Positions 15,188 to 23,788 of a stretch of DNA of 64,000 nt are shown in pieces (position 1 is the first letter of the stretch; the number at the start of each line of letters is the position of its first letter). The translations under genes and the position numbers were made by a program. Source of the DNA: Paenibacillus sp. J5C2022 (GTDB taxonomy: Bacteria > Bacillota > Bacilli > Paenibacillales > Paenibacillaceae); contig NZ_JAOQJC010000011.1 of assembly GCF_025567625.1 (NCBI RefSeq), forward strand, positions 119,944-183,943. Direction: 5' to 3'. A model generated the notes under the pieces. It saw nothing but the letters and a program-made list of their open reading frames with translations, was not told the DNA's origin and searched no databases.

Positions 15188-16278
15188 GTCTCGTAGTTAC
15201 TGACGCTAATTACCACGCCATCGTCCGAAAGCTCATCGCCGACGACCGCAAGGTTCCGAAGGGAGCGAATCTTCAAAATATGCCATCGAAGGGCGGCGGC
15301 GTCCTTGTACGGAACCAGTTCGTTCCCAAACGTGGTTATACATTCGTCGGCGCTGACCTCGGCCAAATTGAGCCGCGTATCCAAGCGCACATCATGTACG
15401 AACGATACAGAGATAACTCGCTCCGGCAGATTTTCCTAAGCAGGCTCGATCTATATACGACGATGGCCGTTCAGACATTCGGAATCGACGAGAAGTATTG
15501 CGTCGACAAGGCGTATGATCCGACCGGCACGTTTAAGCCGCGCGGCCTTATGAAAACCGGCGTGCTGGCGAAGTCTTACGATCAGAAGCCGGAAGCCTTT
15601 TCGCGGAAAATGGGCGTAACGATGGAAGTCGCCACGCACTTTTTCGAAAGCTTCGACGCCGCGTTCCCGTCATTTACGCAAATGGTCGCCGATATTCGCG
15701 AGTTCATGCGGACGAACGGGTACGTCGAGACGTTGTACGGAAGGAAGCGCCGGTTCCCGGATTATAAGTCGGTGGCGGTCGCGGCGGCCCGAAACGAGCA
15801 GAAACTTATCCGGCTGTATACGGAGCGGAAAGCGCTGCGGAATCGGGAATCGTTGACAGCGCGGGATGCCGAACGATTACAGCGTATCCAGGACGAAATC
15901 GACGTATTAGCGGCCGACCGAGGGCTTATCGGATACTGGGACCGGGCGGCATTCAATGCGGTGATTCAAGGAACCGGCGCGGACATCTTGAAGATGAACG
16001 GAAACCGGAACGCGCGCGAATGCAAGGCGAGGGGATGGGAGTTTAACGCGTCAATTCACGATGAAATCAAAAATTCGGTCCCGAACGCGGATTTGACGCC
16101 CGAAACCATAACGTTAATCGACGACATTATGACGGGAACGTGCGGCGCTGACTTAACGGTTCCTCTCGTAACGGATATCGTAATCGAGCCGCGCTGGATG
16201 CAAGAGTTCGGGCCGGACGAGTGGGATTACGCCGAGTGCCGCCCGAAGCCGGAGTTTGAAAATAAATATTCAACGTAG
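15184..16278 (+). CDS. Family A DNA polymerase, C-terminal catalytic part
   Basis: Encodes 364 residues with the catalytic core: KGANLQNMPSKGG (~28-40), motif A VGADLGQIEPR (~53-63), motif B RGLMKTGVLAKSYDQKP (~119-135) and motif C SIHDE (~288-292). Residues ~206-252 are a helical insertion typical of phage enzymes. Its ATG overlaps the stop of the small gene before it and has only a weak ribosome site, suggesting coupled translation. With the 13207 product it would make one complete enzyme in two chains, unless the intervening ~200-290 bases are removed from the RNA. Confidence 0.85.
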   Translation: MSLVVTDANYHAIVRKLIADDRKVPKGANLQNMPSKGGGVLVRNQFVPKRGYTFVGADLGQIEPRIQAHIMYERYRDNSLRQIFLSRLDLYTTMAVQTFGIDEKYCVDKAYDPTGTFKPRGLMKTGVLAKSYDQKPEAFSRKMGVTMEVATHFFESFDAAFPSFTQMVADIREFMRTNGYVETLYGRKRRFPDYKSVAVAAARNEQKLIRLYTERKALRNRESLTARDAERLQRIQDEIDVLAADRGLIGYWDRAAFNAVIQGTGADILKMNGNRNARECKARGWEFNASIHDEIKNSVPNADLTPETITLIDDIMTGTCGADLTVPLVTDIVIEPRWMQEFGPDEWDYAECRPKPEFENKYST

Positions 16279-16291
16279 GGAGGCGTAACGT

Positions 16292-16561
16292 ATGCGCGAA
16301 ACAACAACGTGGACATGCCCGAATTGCCACGCCAGGAACCGTGAACTGGCGGACGAGGCCTGTGATCATCCGTGCGGCCGCTGCGGATGGGAACCGTACA
16401 GCGAACGACGACTGCGGGCCGATATCCGGGATTACCTCCGATCCGGCGGCGTTGCGGATGCGTTTAGTTTCGCGTCGCTGGCGTATCCGGCGTATAAGGA
16501 CGTGCCGGGCCGCGATATTCAACGAATAATTGACGAAGTCGAGGAGGATGCGGAAATATGA
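16292..16561 (+). CDS. Small zinc-ribbon protein
   Basis: Encodes 89 residues; GGGAGGCG precedes the ATG. Two zinc knuckles are visible near the start: CPNC (~9-12) and CGRCG (~28-32). The rest is helical. It lies immediately after the polymerase gene and overlaps the next gene by ATGA. Possibly a replication accessory or nucleic-acid-binding protein; no family recognised. Confidence 0.55.
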   Translation: MRETTTWTCPNCHARNRELADEACDHPCGRCGWEPYSERRLRADIRDYLRSGGVADAFSFASLAYPAYKDVPGRDIQRIIDEVEEDAEI

Positions 16562-17148
16562 AGATTACGGAAACTCACGATATCGGCGATTTTGATGCAT
16601 ACGAATACTGCGGTAAAGGATCGTTGACGGTAACGGTCGAGGACGACGCTGGAAACAGCAAGGTGGTCGACATCATGGCGGGCGAACCTGAGGACGCCGT
16701 ATTCTACCGCGATTTGAACGGGGCTTATTCGATTGCGGCGGCAATTAAGCTGGCGTACGAAGCCGGAAAGCGAGGCGGACGAGTAATGAATAGCGTTATC
16801 GAGATGTTGCGTAAACACGTCGGTAAGCAGGGCGAAGTATGGGACGAAGCGTACGAAGAGATTGACGTAGCGTTCGACGGATACTTGAGCGGAGAGGATG
16901 GCGTCAGTCCGTATACTGCCGAGAAAGTCGACGAAGAGTTCGAAGACGGCGGCCGTTGGAGCAATTACCGGACAACCGTTCATAAAATCGAAGAGGAATC
17001 CGGGACAGTAGCGTACTTTTCGCTGTGGCGTGAATTACCGGCGACGGAGATACAGGACGGCGGGGATTTTTCGTACGAGCTGGACGAAGTTGTTCCACGC
17101 GAAGTAACGGTAACGCGATACGTAGCGAAGCCGAAGGGGGCGGTTTAG
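16558..17148 (+). CDS. Hypothetical phage protein
   Basis: Encodes 196 acidic residues. GAGGAGG lies before an ATG that overlaps the previous stop. The first ~75 residues and the last ~90 look like separate domains, the latter with GRWSNYRTTVHKIEEE...AYFSLWRELPATEIQ. No catalytic motif is visible. It is between the polymerase and nuclease genes in the same operon. Function unknown. Confidence 0.6.
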   Translation: MKITETHDIGDFDAYEYCGKGSLTVTVEDDAGNSKVVDIMAGEPEDAVFYRDLNGAYSIAAAIKLAYEAGKRGGRVMNSVIEMLRKHVGKQGEVWDEAYEEIDVAFDGYLSGEDGVSPYTAEKVDEEFEDGGRWSNYRTTVHKIEEESGTVAYFSLWRELPATEIQDGGDFSYELDEVVPREVTVTRYVAKPKGAV

Positions 17149-18195
17149 ATAACGATATTCAAACGAGTAAATAACGCATCTCTAACGGAAGAAATCGCGG
17201 CCAATTTCCGCACACATCTCGACGACTGGTTTAGCCGCCCGGAAGTGTACGATGACGCCCTAGATGCGCAAATCCATCGGTGGTACTACGACATACTTGC
17301 GAATAGGCAACGCAAAGTATGGCCGAGGCGTCCATATTTCGGACCATCGGCAGTAAGCGCGGACCCTCGAAGTCAGTACGAAAGGCTGCGCGGCGCTAAA
17401 CGTGATATTACGGGGCAGCCTCCGCATCAAGGCCGCTGGACATCGATTGGTACGGCGATCGGCGACGTAATCCAGCGGGAACTATTGTTTGCGGAGGAGC
17501 ATACGGAACGGCCGCGGTTTATGCTCGAGCGGAACGGTAAGGCCGAGCCAATGTTCGAGGACTTCGCAAAGATGAACAAGCCGATATACGGTCCCGACGG
17601 CCACCTTCTATTTAACCTGTACGGTACTTGCGACGGTATTATGCGCTATGTGACGGACGACGGCGAAATTATACGCGTTGGCCTCGAGGTTAAATCGAAG
17701 CAAGGTACGTACAGTAAGACGTCAAGCTTCGCTCAACGAAACGGCCCCGAAGAGAAGCACGCCAAGCAATGCGTCTGCTACTCGTTAATGTATAGCGAAG
17801 CCGACGAACCGCTGGATTACTACGTCATTCTCTACGTTAACGGATCGAAGAGGGCGTGGAACATGTCCGCTGAGGATTACGAAAAGAATCCAGACATCGC
17901 CGTGCATTGCATCGAGATTACGGACGCGGACCGGGCCGCCGTCGTGGAGCATTTCGCCCGCATCGTACTAGATGCCGAAGAAGGAACGCCGCCGCCGCTT
18001 AGTATCGAAGATTGGACGTTCAATTCGTTTAAAACGGCGTGCGCGGCCGGGCTTTCGGAAGACGAGGTAGCGCAGCTCGAACGACAAGTTGACGCAATTC
18101 AACGGTCGGGACTGAAGGACTGGCAGAAGCGGCAATATGCGGAGGCGCTGGCGGAGATTAAGGCGATACGAGAGTCGAAAGGAGTTGCGGTATAG
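17149..18195 (+). CDS. RecB/Cas4-like PD-(D/E)XK nuclease, probable ATA start
   Basis: About 348 residues. AAGGGGG is followed by ATA ACG at 17149, and this frame stays open into the gene; the first usual start (GTG 17245) has no ribosome site. Nuclease motifs are GTCDGI (Asp), VGLEVKSK (Glu-x-Lys) and KQCVCYSLM (the QxxxY motif of RecB-like nucleases). It resembles phage exonucleases that make 3' tails for recombination or trim replication ends. A RuvC-like resolvase follows directly. Confidence 0.75.
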   Translation: MTIFKRVNNASLTEEIAANFRTHLDDWFSRPEVYDDALDAQIHRWYYDILANRQRKVWPRRPYFGPSAVSADPRSQYERLRGAKRDITGQPPHQGRWTSIGTAIGDVIQRELLFAEEHTERPRFMLERNGKAEPMFEDFAKMNKPIYGPDGHLLFNLYGTCDGIMRYVTDDGEIIRVGLEVKSKQGTYSKTSSFAQRNGPEEKHAKQCVCYSLMYSEADEPLDYYVILYVNGSKRAWNMSAEDYEKNPDIAVHCIEITDADRAAVVEHFARIVLDAEEGTPPPLSIEDWTFNSFKTACAAGLSEDEVAQLERQVDAIQRSGLKDWQKRQYAEALAEIKAIRESKGVAV

Positions 18196-18711
18196 ATGGC
18201 GAAGACGCCGCAGATTTCCACGTATATCGGATTGGACATATCGCTAACTTCGCCGGGATTTTCCGCCATCTCCGTAAAAAACCGCAAGCCTACGCTGCTC
18301 AAAACGGATGCAGTTACTACGGATTCGAAACAATCCGACGGCCTACGGTACTCACTGGTCGAAGCCGGTACGGTCGCTTTCGTTAGTCAGTACACGAACG
18401 CGTCAGCGGTGGTGCGCGAAGATTACAAGCGTCCGGCCAGCAAGCGGCAAGGTCAGACGGTATTCGGCGCATGGGCTGCGGTCGATACGGGACTGCAACG
18501 GGTCGGATTACGGGTCACCGACGAAATTAACGCCACAACGGTTAAGCGGATCATAGGCGGACACGGCAAGGCGGAAAAGGACGAAGTGGCGGCGGGCGTC
18601 CGGCGGATTCTCGGGTTAGCAGACGATTACTATTTCGCCACGGACGACGAGTCTGATGCCGCCGGAATCGTACTAGCGTGGCTGATCGAAAAGGAGCTGA
18701 TTGACGTATGA
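18196..18711 (+). CDS. RuvC-like Holliday junction resolvase
   Basis: Encodes 171 residues; AAAGGAG precedes the ATG. The RNase H-like fold is shown by YIGLDISLTSPGFS (first catalytic Asp), VVREDYKRP (Glu) and ATDDESDAAGIVLAW (terminal acidic pair), the order found in RuvC and phage relatives. It would cut four-way junctions formed during replication and recombination before packaging. It abuts the nuclease gene before it and overlaps the next by ATGA. Confidence 0.85.
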   Translation: MAKTPQISTYIGLDISLTSPGFSAISVKNRKPTLLKTDAVTTDSKQSDGLRYSLVEAGTVAFVSQYTNASAVVREDYKRPASKRQGQTVFGAWAAVDTGLQRVGLRVTDEINATTVKRIIGGHGKAEKDEVAAGVRRILGLADDYYFATDDESDAAGIVLAWLIEKELIDV

Positions 18712-18875
18712 TGGACCGATTATATGCGTCATTACTCCGGCAGCGTGACGAAATGGCGTATAACATCGAGCGGACCGAAACGTGGCTGGCGGAAAAACGT
18801 GCGGAGCTGGCACGGATCGAAGCCCGAATCACTGCGATGGAGCCGTTACGGAAAGGAGGCGAGCATTCATTTTAA
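18708..18875 (+). CDS. Small coiled-coil protein
   Basis: Encodes 55 residues, nearly all one charged helix (ETWLAEKRAELARIEARITAME). The start is ATG 18708 or 18711, overlapping the resolvase stop. Its last codons contain the ribosome site of nrdI, and it overlaps the nrdI start by seven bases. Function unknown. Confidence 0.6.
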   Translation: MMDRLYASLLRQRDEMAYNIERTETWLAEKRAELARIEARITAMEPLRKGGEHSF

Positions 18876-19252
18876 TCGTGTATTACTCGATTACCGGGAA
18901 TGTGCGGAGGTTTGTCCAACGGATCGGCCTCCCCTTCCGGGAGATTGCGGGACCGTACGAAGTGGTGGACGAGCCTTATATCATCGTGACGCCAACGACG
19001 GGCTTCGGGCAAGTTCCGGAAAAGGTCGACAGGTTTATCCGGTACAATGCCGATGAAATCCGCGGCGTGGCCGTTAGCGGTAATCGGAATTGGGGCCGGA
19101 ACTTTGGCGCGGCCGGTGAGAAAATAGCGGAAGCGTATGCCGTTCCGTTACTGCTACGGTTTGAGTTATCGGGAACGGACGAAGATGTTCGAAAATTTAA
19201 CGAAGAGGTGACGCAGATTGGGGAAGCGAATGCTTGGCGAAATCGAGCTTAA
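18869..19252 (+). CDS. nrdI: NrdI, flavodoxin-like ribonucleotide reductase activator (ATT start)
   Basis: Encodes 127 residues. NrdI proteins begin almost exactly at LIVYYSxTGN, and here that sequence starts at ATT 18869, nine bases after AAGGAGG; no ATG, GTG or TTG is available between the site and the conserved first strand. FMN-binding features are seen (YYSITGNVRRFV, TPTTGFG, GNRNWG). NrdI supplies the oxidant that builds the manganese-tyrosyl radical in NrdF. It heads an nrd cluster, with a methyltransferase gene between it and nrdE. Confidence 0.9.
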   Translation: MLIVYYSITGNVRRFVQRIGLPFREIAGPYEVVDEPYIIVTPTTGFGQVPEKVDRFIRYNADEIRGVAVSGNRNWGRNFGAAGEKIAEAYAVPLLLRFELSGTDEDVRKFNEEVTQIGEANAWRNRA

Positions 19253-19943
19253 CCGGATATATCAGCGTGATTGTATCGAGGGTATGCGTATGATTCTGGA
19301 CGGAAGCGTTGACCTTGCGATAGTCGATCCGCCTTACGGGATAAATTTCCGGAGTAATCACCGCAAGTCAAGCATTCTCAAAACTACGGGCGGAATCGCT
19401 AATGACGGCGTAGATAATGCGGGATTTTTGGCGGAGGTTATTACGGAACTAAGTCGCATATTAAAACCGGACGCGCACATTTACTGGTTTACGCGTTGGG
19501 ATAAAGTGCCTGAGCAGCAACCGCTGCTTGAACGCTTCTTCACCGTCAAAAATTCGCTGATATGGGCGAAGAATAACTGGTCGATGGGTGATCTCTTCGG
19601 AGCTTACGCCGGTCAGTACGAAAATATCCTATTCGCGCAGAAAGGACGGCGATTACTAAACGAGGTTGACGGTAAAACTCGACATCCGGACATCTTGCAT
19701 TTTAACCGTGTTTCGTCCGGAAAATTACGTCATAGTCACGAAAAGCCGGAGGAGCTTGTCGAGTTTCTCATCCGTAAATCGTCCGACGCAGGTGACGTTG
19801 TAGTTTCGCCATTCTGTGGTTCCGGTACAGATTGCGTAGCTGCAGCGAAAACCGGTCGTAATTTCATCTCGTTCGAACTCGATGCGGATCATATCACAAC
19901 CGCCAATAAACGGCTTGACTCGATACAATTACCGATAAATTGA
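19218..19943 (+). CDS. DNA amino-methyltransferase (beta class, adenine-N6 or cytosine-N4)
   Basis: Encodes 241 residues from TTG 19218 with GAGGTG upstream. The catalytic motif IVDPPYG (~35-41) comes before the AdoMet-binding VVVSPFCGSGTDCVAA (~195-210), the order of beta-class enzymes such as YhdJ. The target cannot be read from sequence. It overlaps nrdI by 35 bases and splits nrdI from nrdE. It probably protects phage DNA from restriction. Confidence 0.85.
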   Translation: MGKRMLGEIELNRIYQRDCIEGMRMILDGSVDLAIVDPPYGINFRSNHRKSSILKTTGGIANDGVDNAGFLAEVITELSRILKPDAHIYWFTRWDKVPEQQPLLERFFTVKNSLIWAKNNWSMGDLFGAYAGQYENILFAQKGRRLLNEVDGKTRHPDILHFNRVSSGKLRHSHEKPEELVEFLIRKSSDAGDVVVSPFCGSGTDCVAAAKTGRNFISFELDADHITTANKRLDSIQLPIN

Positions 19944-19958
19944 CGAAGGAGTGACGTA

Positions 19959-22058
19959 ATCATTACGAACCATATCGAATTAAACAACGAAATTATGCAG
20001 CGCGACGAATCCGGATGGTACCGGCTCGACCGCGACCAGGCGGCCATTGACGCTTTCTTGGCGGAAGTGGACGCGAAGACACGTAAATTCCGCCAACCTA
20101 TGCACCGCTACCACTGGCTGCTCCTCCACGGATACTACTATAACGTGCAAGGGCAATACACCGCTACGGAGATACTGGCGGTCGAAAACGTCTGTTACTC
20201 GTACAACTTCCGCTTTGCCTCGTACATGGCCGCGTCGAAGTTTTACAAGGATTACGCGCTCAAAACGGACGACAAGGCGCAGTATCTCGAAGATTACGAG
20301 CAGCATATCGCAATCGTGGCGCTATGGCTCGGAGGCGGCGACTATGCGGCGGCTGAACGGTATGCGCGATCAATGATGGAGCAACGGTTACAGCCCGCGA
20401 CGCCGACGTTTATGAACGCTGGCCGGGCGGAGACGAAACGGGGCGAGCTTGTATCTTGCTTTCTACTCGAAATGGACGATGCGCTGAACTCGATAAACTA
20501 CGTGCTAAGCACCTGCATGCAGCTATCGAAAATTGGCGGCGGCGTGGCGGTCAATCTATCGAAACTCCGTGGCCGGGGCGAACCGATCAAAGGCGTAGAA
20601 GGCGCGGCAAAAGGCGTCATGCCCGTTATGAAATTGATGGAGGACGCGTTTTCGTACGCCGATCAAATGGGACAGCGTAAAGGGTCCGGCGCGGCGTATT
20701 ATAACGTGTTCGGATGGGACATTATCGAGTTCATCGATTCGAAAAAAATCAACGCAGACGAAAAAGTCCGGATCAAAACGCTATCCATCGGCCTAATCGT
20801 CCCATCGAAATTGTACGAGTTGGCCGCCGAGAACATGCCGCTATATGTCTTCGGGCCGTACTCCGTATACAAGGAGTATAACGTACATCTCGACGATATG
20901 GACATGACGGAGATGTATGACGAACTGGTCGCCAATCCGGCCGTCAAGAAACGTCAAGTCGGCACGGCCCGCGACATGTTGGAAAGGATCGCCGTTACGC
21001 AGCTTCAATCGGGATATCCGTATATCGCTAACGTGGACAACGCGAATAAGCAGCACGCGCTTTCCGTACTCGGCCGTATCAAAATGTCTAATTTATGTAC
21101 GGAAATTTTTAATTTGCAGGAAACGTCCACTATCGCGGACATCGGCGAAGAAGGCACCGTATACCGCCGCGATATCTCCTGTAATCTAGCGTCGCTCAAC
21201 ATAGTCAACGTAATGGAGACGGGCAAGCTGCGCGAATCCGTACATGACGGCATGGACGCGCTGACGGTCGTATCGGACCGGTCACGTATTCCGAATGCGC
21301 CAGGAGTACGTAAGGCAAATGCCGAGCTGCATTCCGTCGGGCTTGGCGTCATGAACCTTAACGGGTTCCTTGCGAAGAACGGTATTCCGTATGAGTCGGC
21401 GGAGGCTCGCGATTTCTGCCGGACGTTCTTCGCGGCGATGAACTATTATTCGCTGGAACGTTCGATGCAGATTGCGAAGGAACGCGGCCGGACGTTTGAA
21501 GGGTTTGAGCGGTCGGATTACGCGAGTGGCACGTATTTTGAACGTTATATCAACGAAGACTTTGTGCCGAGGACGAGCCACGTACGGGAATTGTTCGCTG
21601 GATTCACGCTACCCTCGCGTTATGAATGGGCGTCACTATCCGCTGACATACGCGAATACGGACTATATCACGCGTACCGGCTGGCGATCGCCCCGACGCA
21701 ATCCATTTCGTACATCCAAAACGCCACGTCGTCCGTTATGCCGATCGTAGAGCATATCGAGACGCGGACGTATGCGAACGCCACGACGTACTTTCCGATG
21801 CCGTTCCTATCTCCGGATAATATGTTCGTGTACAAGTCGGCGTACAACGTGGACCAGTTCGCGCTTATAGATTTGATAGCGGAGATTCAGCCGCATATTG
21901 ACCAGGGCATATCGACGATCCTTTACGTTAATTCGGATGTGTCGACGCGGATGCTCGGCCGGTTGTATGCTTACGCACATCATCGCGGGCTGAAATCGCT
22001 TTACTATACCCGTACGAAACGGCTTGATCCGTCGGAATGTACGAGCTGCGCTATCTAA
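19959..22058 (+). CDS. nrdE: Class Ib ribonucleotide reductase alpha subunit (ATC or ATT start)
   Basis: About 698 residues. AAGGAG at 19946 is followed by in-frame ATC (19959) and ATT (19962), while the first ATG (19995) would lose HIELNNEIM, a conserved NrdE beginning. Active-site cysteines appear in LVSCFLLEMDD, NLCTEIF and SCNLASLN, and the redox tail is ECTSCAI. No ATP-cone is present, as expected for NrdE. With NrdF it converts NDPs to dNDPs. It is full length. Confidence 0.93.
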   Translation: MITNHIELNNEIMQRDESGWYRLDRDQAAIDAFLAEVDAKTRKFRQPMHRYHWLLLHGYYYNVQGQYTATEILAVENVCYSYNFRFASYMAASKFYKDYALKTDDKAQYLEDYEQHIAIVALWLGGGDYAAAERYARSMMEQRLQPATPTFMNAGRAETKRGELVSCFLLEMDDALNSINYVLSTCMQLSKIGGGVAVNLSKLRGRGEPIKGVEGAAKGVMPVMKLMEDAFSYADQMGQRKGSGAAYYNVFGWDIIEFIDSKKINADEKVRIKTLSIGLIVPSKLYELAAENMPLYVFGPYSVYKEYNVHLDDMDMTEMYDELVANPAVKKRQVGTARDMLERIAVTQLQSGYPYIANVDNANKQHALSVLGRIKMSNLCTEIFNLQETSTIADIGEEGTVYRRDISCNLASLNIVNVMETGKLRESVHDGMDALTVVSDRSRIPNAPGVRKANAELHSVGLGVMNLNGFLAKNGIPYESAEARDFCRTFFAAMNYYSLERSMQIAKERGRTFEGFERSDYASGTYFERYINEDFVPRTSHVRELFAGFTLPSRYEWASLSADIREYGLYHAYRLAIAPTQSISYIQNATSSVMPIVEHIETRTYANATTYFPMPFLSPDNMFVYKSAYNVDQFALIDLIAEIQPHIDQGISTILYVNSDVSTRMLGRLYAYAHHRGLKSLYYTRTKRLDPSECTSCAI

Positions 22059-22089
22059 TAGGTTTCATATCACGAAGGAGGACGACTAA

Positions 22090-22197
22090 GTGGGCGGATT
22101 TGACTCAATCGCAGCTGAAGCATTTGTGAAGATTGTCGGTTTTATATCGCTTGTTTTCGGCGCAGGAGTATTCGTTGGATGGTTGATTTGGGGTTAA
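22090..22197 (+). CDS. Tiny membrane protein
   Basis: Encodes 35 residues from GTG with AAGGAGG eight bases upstream. After a short acidic start it is one membrane helix (IVGFISLVFGAGVFVGWLIW). It lies between nrdE and nrdF. Strong ribosome site, but function unknown. Confidence 0.55.
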   Translation: MGGFDSIAAEAFVKIVGFISLVFGAGVFVGWLIWG

Positions 22198-22224
22198 TTA
22201 CTACGACGAAAAGGAGACGATGAT

Positions 22225-23223
22225 ATCAACGTGAAAGCCGTTAACTGGAATGTACCGGAAGATTACGTCAACACGTTTTGGAATCAGAATATCGCGCAGT
22301 TTTGGACCGACGAAGAGTTCCCGATATCCGACGATTTGGCCGATTGGCATTCGCTGACCTCCGCCGAGCGTGCCGTATATAAGCGCGTCCTTGCTGGACT
22401 TACCGGCTTGGATACGCAGCAAGGCGGCGAAGGCATGCCGCTAATCGCCGTCCATACCGATAACAACCGCCAGGCCGCGGTCATGACGTTTATGTCTGCT
22501 ATGGAGTCGGTTCATGCGAAGTCGTATTCGTCGATATTCTCGACGCTTATCACGACGGAAGACACGGCGTATCTGCTGGACGATTGGTCCGCGTCACATC
22601 CCCGTCTAACGTACAAGGCCGAGCGGATTGGACTTTATTACCGCGCGCTGTTGACGCAAAGGCCGACCGTATACGAACGCTACATGGCGTGCGTCGCGTC
22701 CGTCTTCCTCGAATCGTTCCTGTTCTACTCCGGATTCTACTATCCGTTGTATCAGGCGGGCCAAGGCCGTATGACGATATCCGGCGAAGTCATCCGCAAA
22801 ATTATGATCGACGAATCCATCCACGGACTGTTCGTCGGTATGGTGGCGCAGGAGTTGCGGGCGAAGTTGACGGCAGCCGAACGGGAGCGTGCCGAACAGG
22901 AAACGGAAATGCTCCTAACGGACTTGTACGATAACGAGGCGGAATACACGCGCGAAATCTATGACGGAATAGGGTTGACGGCCGACGTGCTGCGTTTCGT
23001 CGAGTACAACGCGAATAAGGCGCTCATGAATCTCGGACTGGAGCCGGTGTTCAATCCGGAACCATTCAGCGCGATCGTGGCGAACGGACTGTCGTTAGGG
23101 ACGGTGAATCACGATTTCTTTTCGAAGAAGGGCGACGGGTACGTAATGGCGCTGAATATCGAGAAGATGACGGATGCCGATTTTATTTTCGAGGGAAGGC
23201 CGATAGTCGAGCGAAGTATTTGA
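22225..23223 (+). CDS. nrdF: Class Ib ribonucleotide reductase beta subunit
   Basis: About 332 residues. Metal ligands are seen in AMESVHAKSYS (E-x2-H) and IMIDESIHGLFVG (E-x2-H), plus the first acidic ligand in GLDTQQGGEG. The start is either ATC 22225, eight bases after AAGGAG, or GTG 22231, 14 bases after it; family members usually begin near KAVNWN, so both are possible. NrdF holds the radical cofactor that NrdI activates and passes it to NrdE. Confidence 0.92.
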   Translation: MNVKAVNWNVPEDYVNTFWNQNIAQFWTDEEFPISDDLADWHSLTSAERAVYKRVLAGLTGLDTQQGGEGMPLIAVHTDNNRQAAVMTFMSAMESVHAKSYSSIFSTLITTEDTAYLLDDWSASHPRLTYKAERIGLYYRALLTQRPTVYERYMACVASVFLESFLFYSGFYYPLYQAGQGRMTISGEVIRKIMIDESIHGLFVGMVAQELRAKLTAAERERAEQETEMLLTDLYDNEAEYTREIYDGIGLTADVLRFVEYNANKALMNLGLEPVFNPEPFSAIVANGLSLGTVNHDFFSKKGDGYVMALNIEKMTDADFIFEGRPIVERSI

Positions 23224-23321
23224 CCGTAAAGTGTGCGAAACGGCGTGCGGCTACGACTATATACGTAGAGGGACCGGTTAGTGATGACGGTCCCGTAAGC
23301 CTGAAAGGAGGGCGACGAAGT

Positions 23322-23663
23322 ATGGACGAAAAGTTTACGGGATTGAACGTACTGAACGAAATGGGCGGTGGGCCGTCGGCAGCGGCCATCGTATTGGCGG
23401 TGATGTACGCTTTAATGGCGGCAGGGTGTTTATTTTACGCATTCAAGTTGTCGGCGGAGCGAGAGACGTTCTTTGCGACCGGGATAACTGCGTTGGCGAT
23501 ATTGTGCGGGGCGGCTTCGGTACTTTGGTTCGCAGACCGCATCGAGCCGATCCGCTACGAAGTAACCGTCCAGCCCGGACATGTTATCGACGCGGCCAGG
23601 TGGGAAATCGTCGAGCAGCGCGGCGAGATTTACGTAATTGAAGAAAGGGAGGTGGCGGAATGA
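23322..23663 (+). CDS. Membrane protein with two transmembrane helices
   Basis: Encodes 113 residues. The ATG at 23322 has AAAGGAGG upstream and is preferred over an upstream in-frame GTG/ATG with no site. Two hydrophobic segments (AAAIVLAVMYALMAAGCLFYA and TGITALAILCGAASVLWFA) form a hairpin, followed by a soluble beta-rich tail. It sits between nrdF and thyX. Function unknown. Confidence 0.6.
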   Translation: MDEKFTGLNVLNEMGGGPSAAAIVLAVMYALMAAGCLFYAFKLSAERETFFATGITALAILCGAASVLWFADRIEPIRYEVTVQPGHVIDAARWEIVEQRGEIYVIEEREVAE

Positions 23664-23770
23664 CCGTTGAACTAATCGAGGCTATCGGCAAATTTATCGT
23701 ACAACCGATTGCGGTATGCGGATTCCTCGCATTTCTTGCGTACATGTCTTTCAGAATGTTCCGAGACTAG
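23660..23770 (+). CDS. Tiny membrane protein
   Basis: Encodes 36 residues beginning ATGA over the previous stop, with GGGAGG upstream. One membrane helix (FIVQPIAVCGFLAFLAYMSF) makes up most of it. It resembles the 35-residue protein between nrdE and nrdF in size and layout. Function unknown. Confidence 0.5.
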   Translation: MTVELIEAIGKFIVQPIAVCGFLAFLAYMSFRMFRD

Positions 23771-23788
23771 ACGAAGGAGGGTGATTGT

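Noticed and set aside
15000..15260. Group I intron in the DNA polymerase gene
   Set aside because: Site and size are suggestive, but no clear P3-P7 core or P1 pairing was seen, and the gap contains a translated-looking gene with coupled overlaps. Left open as a test rather than called.
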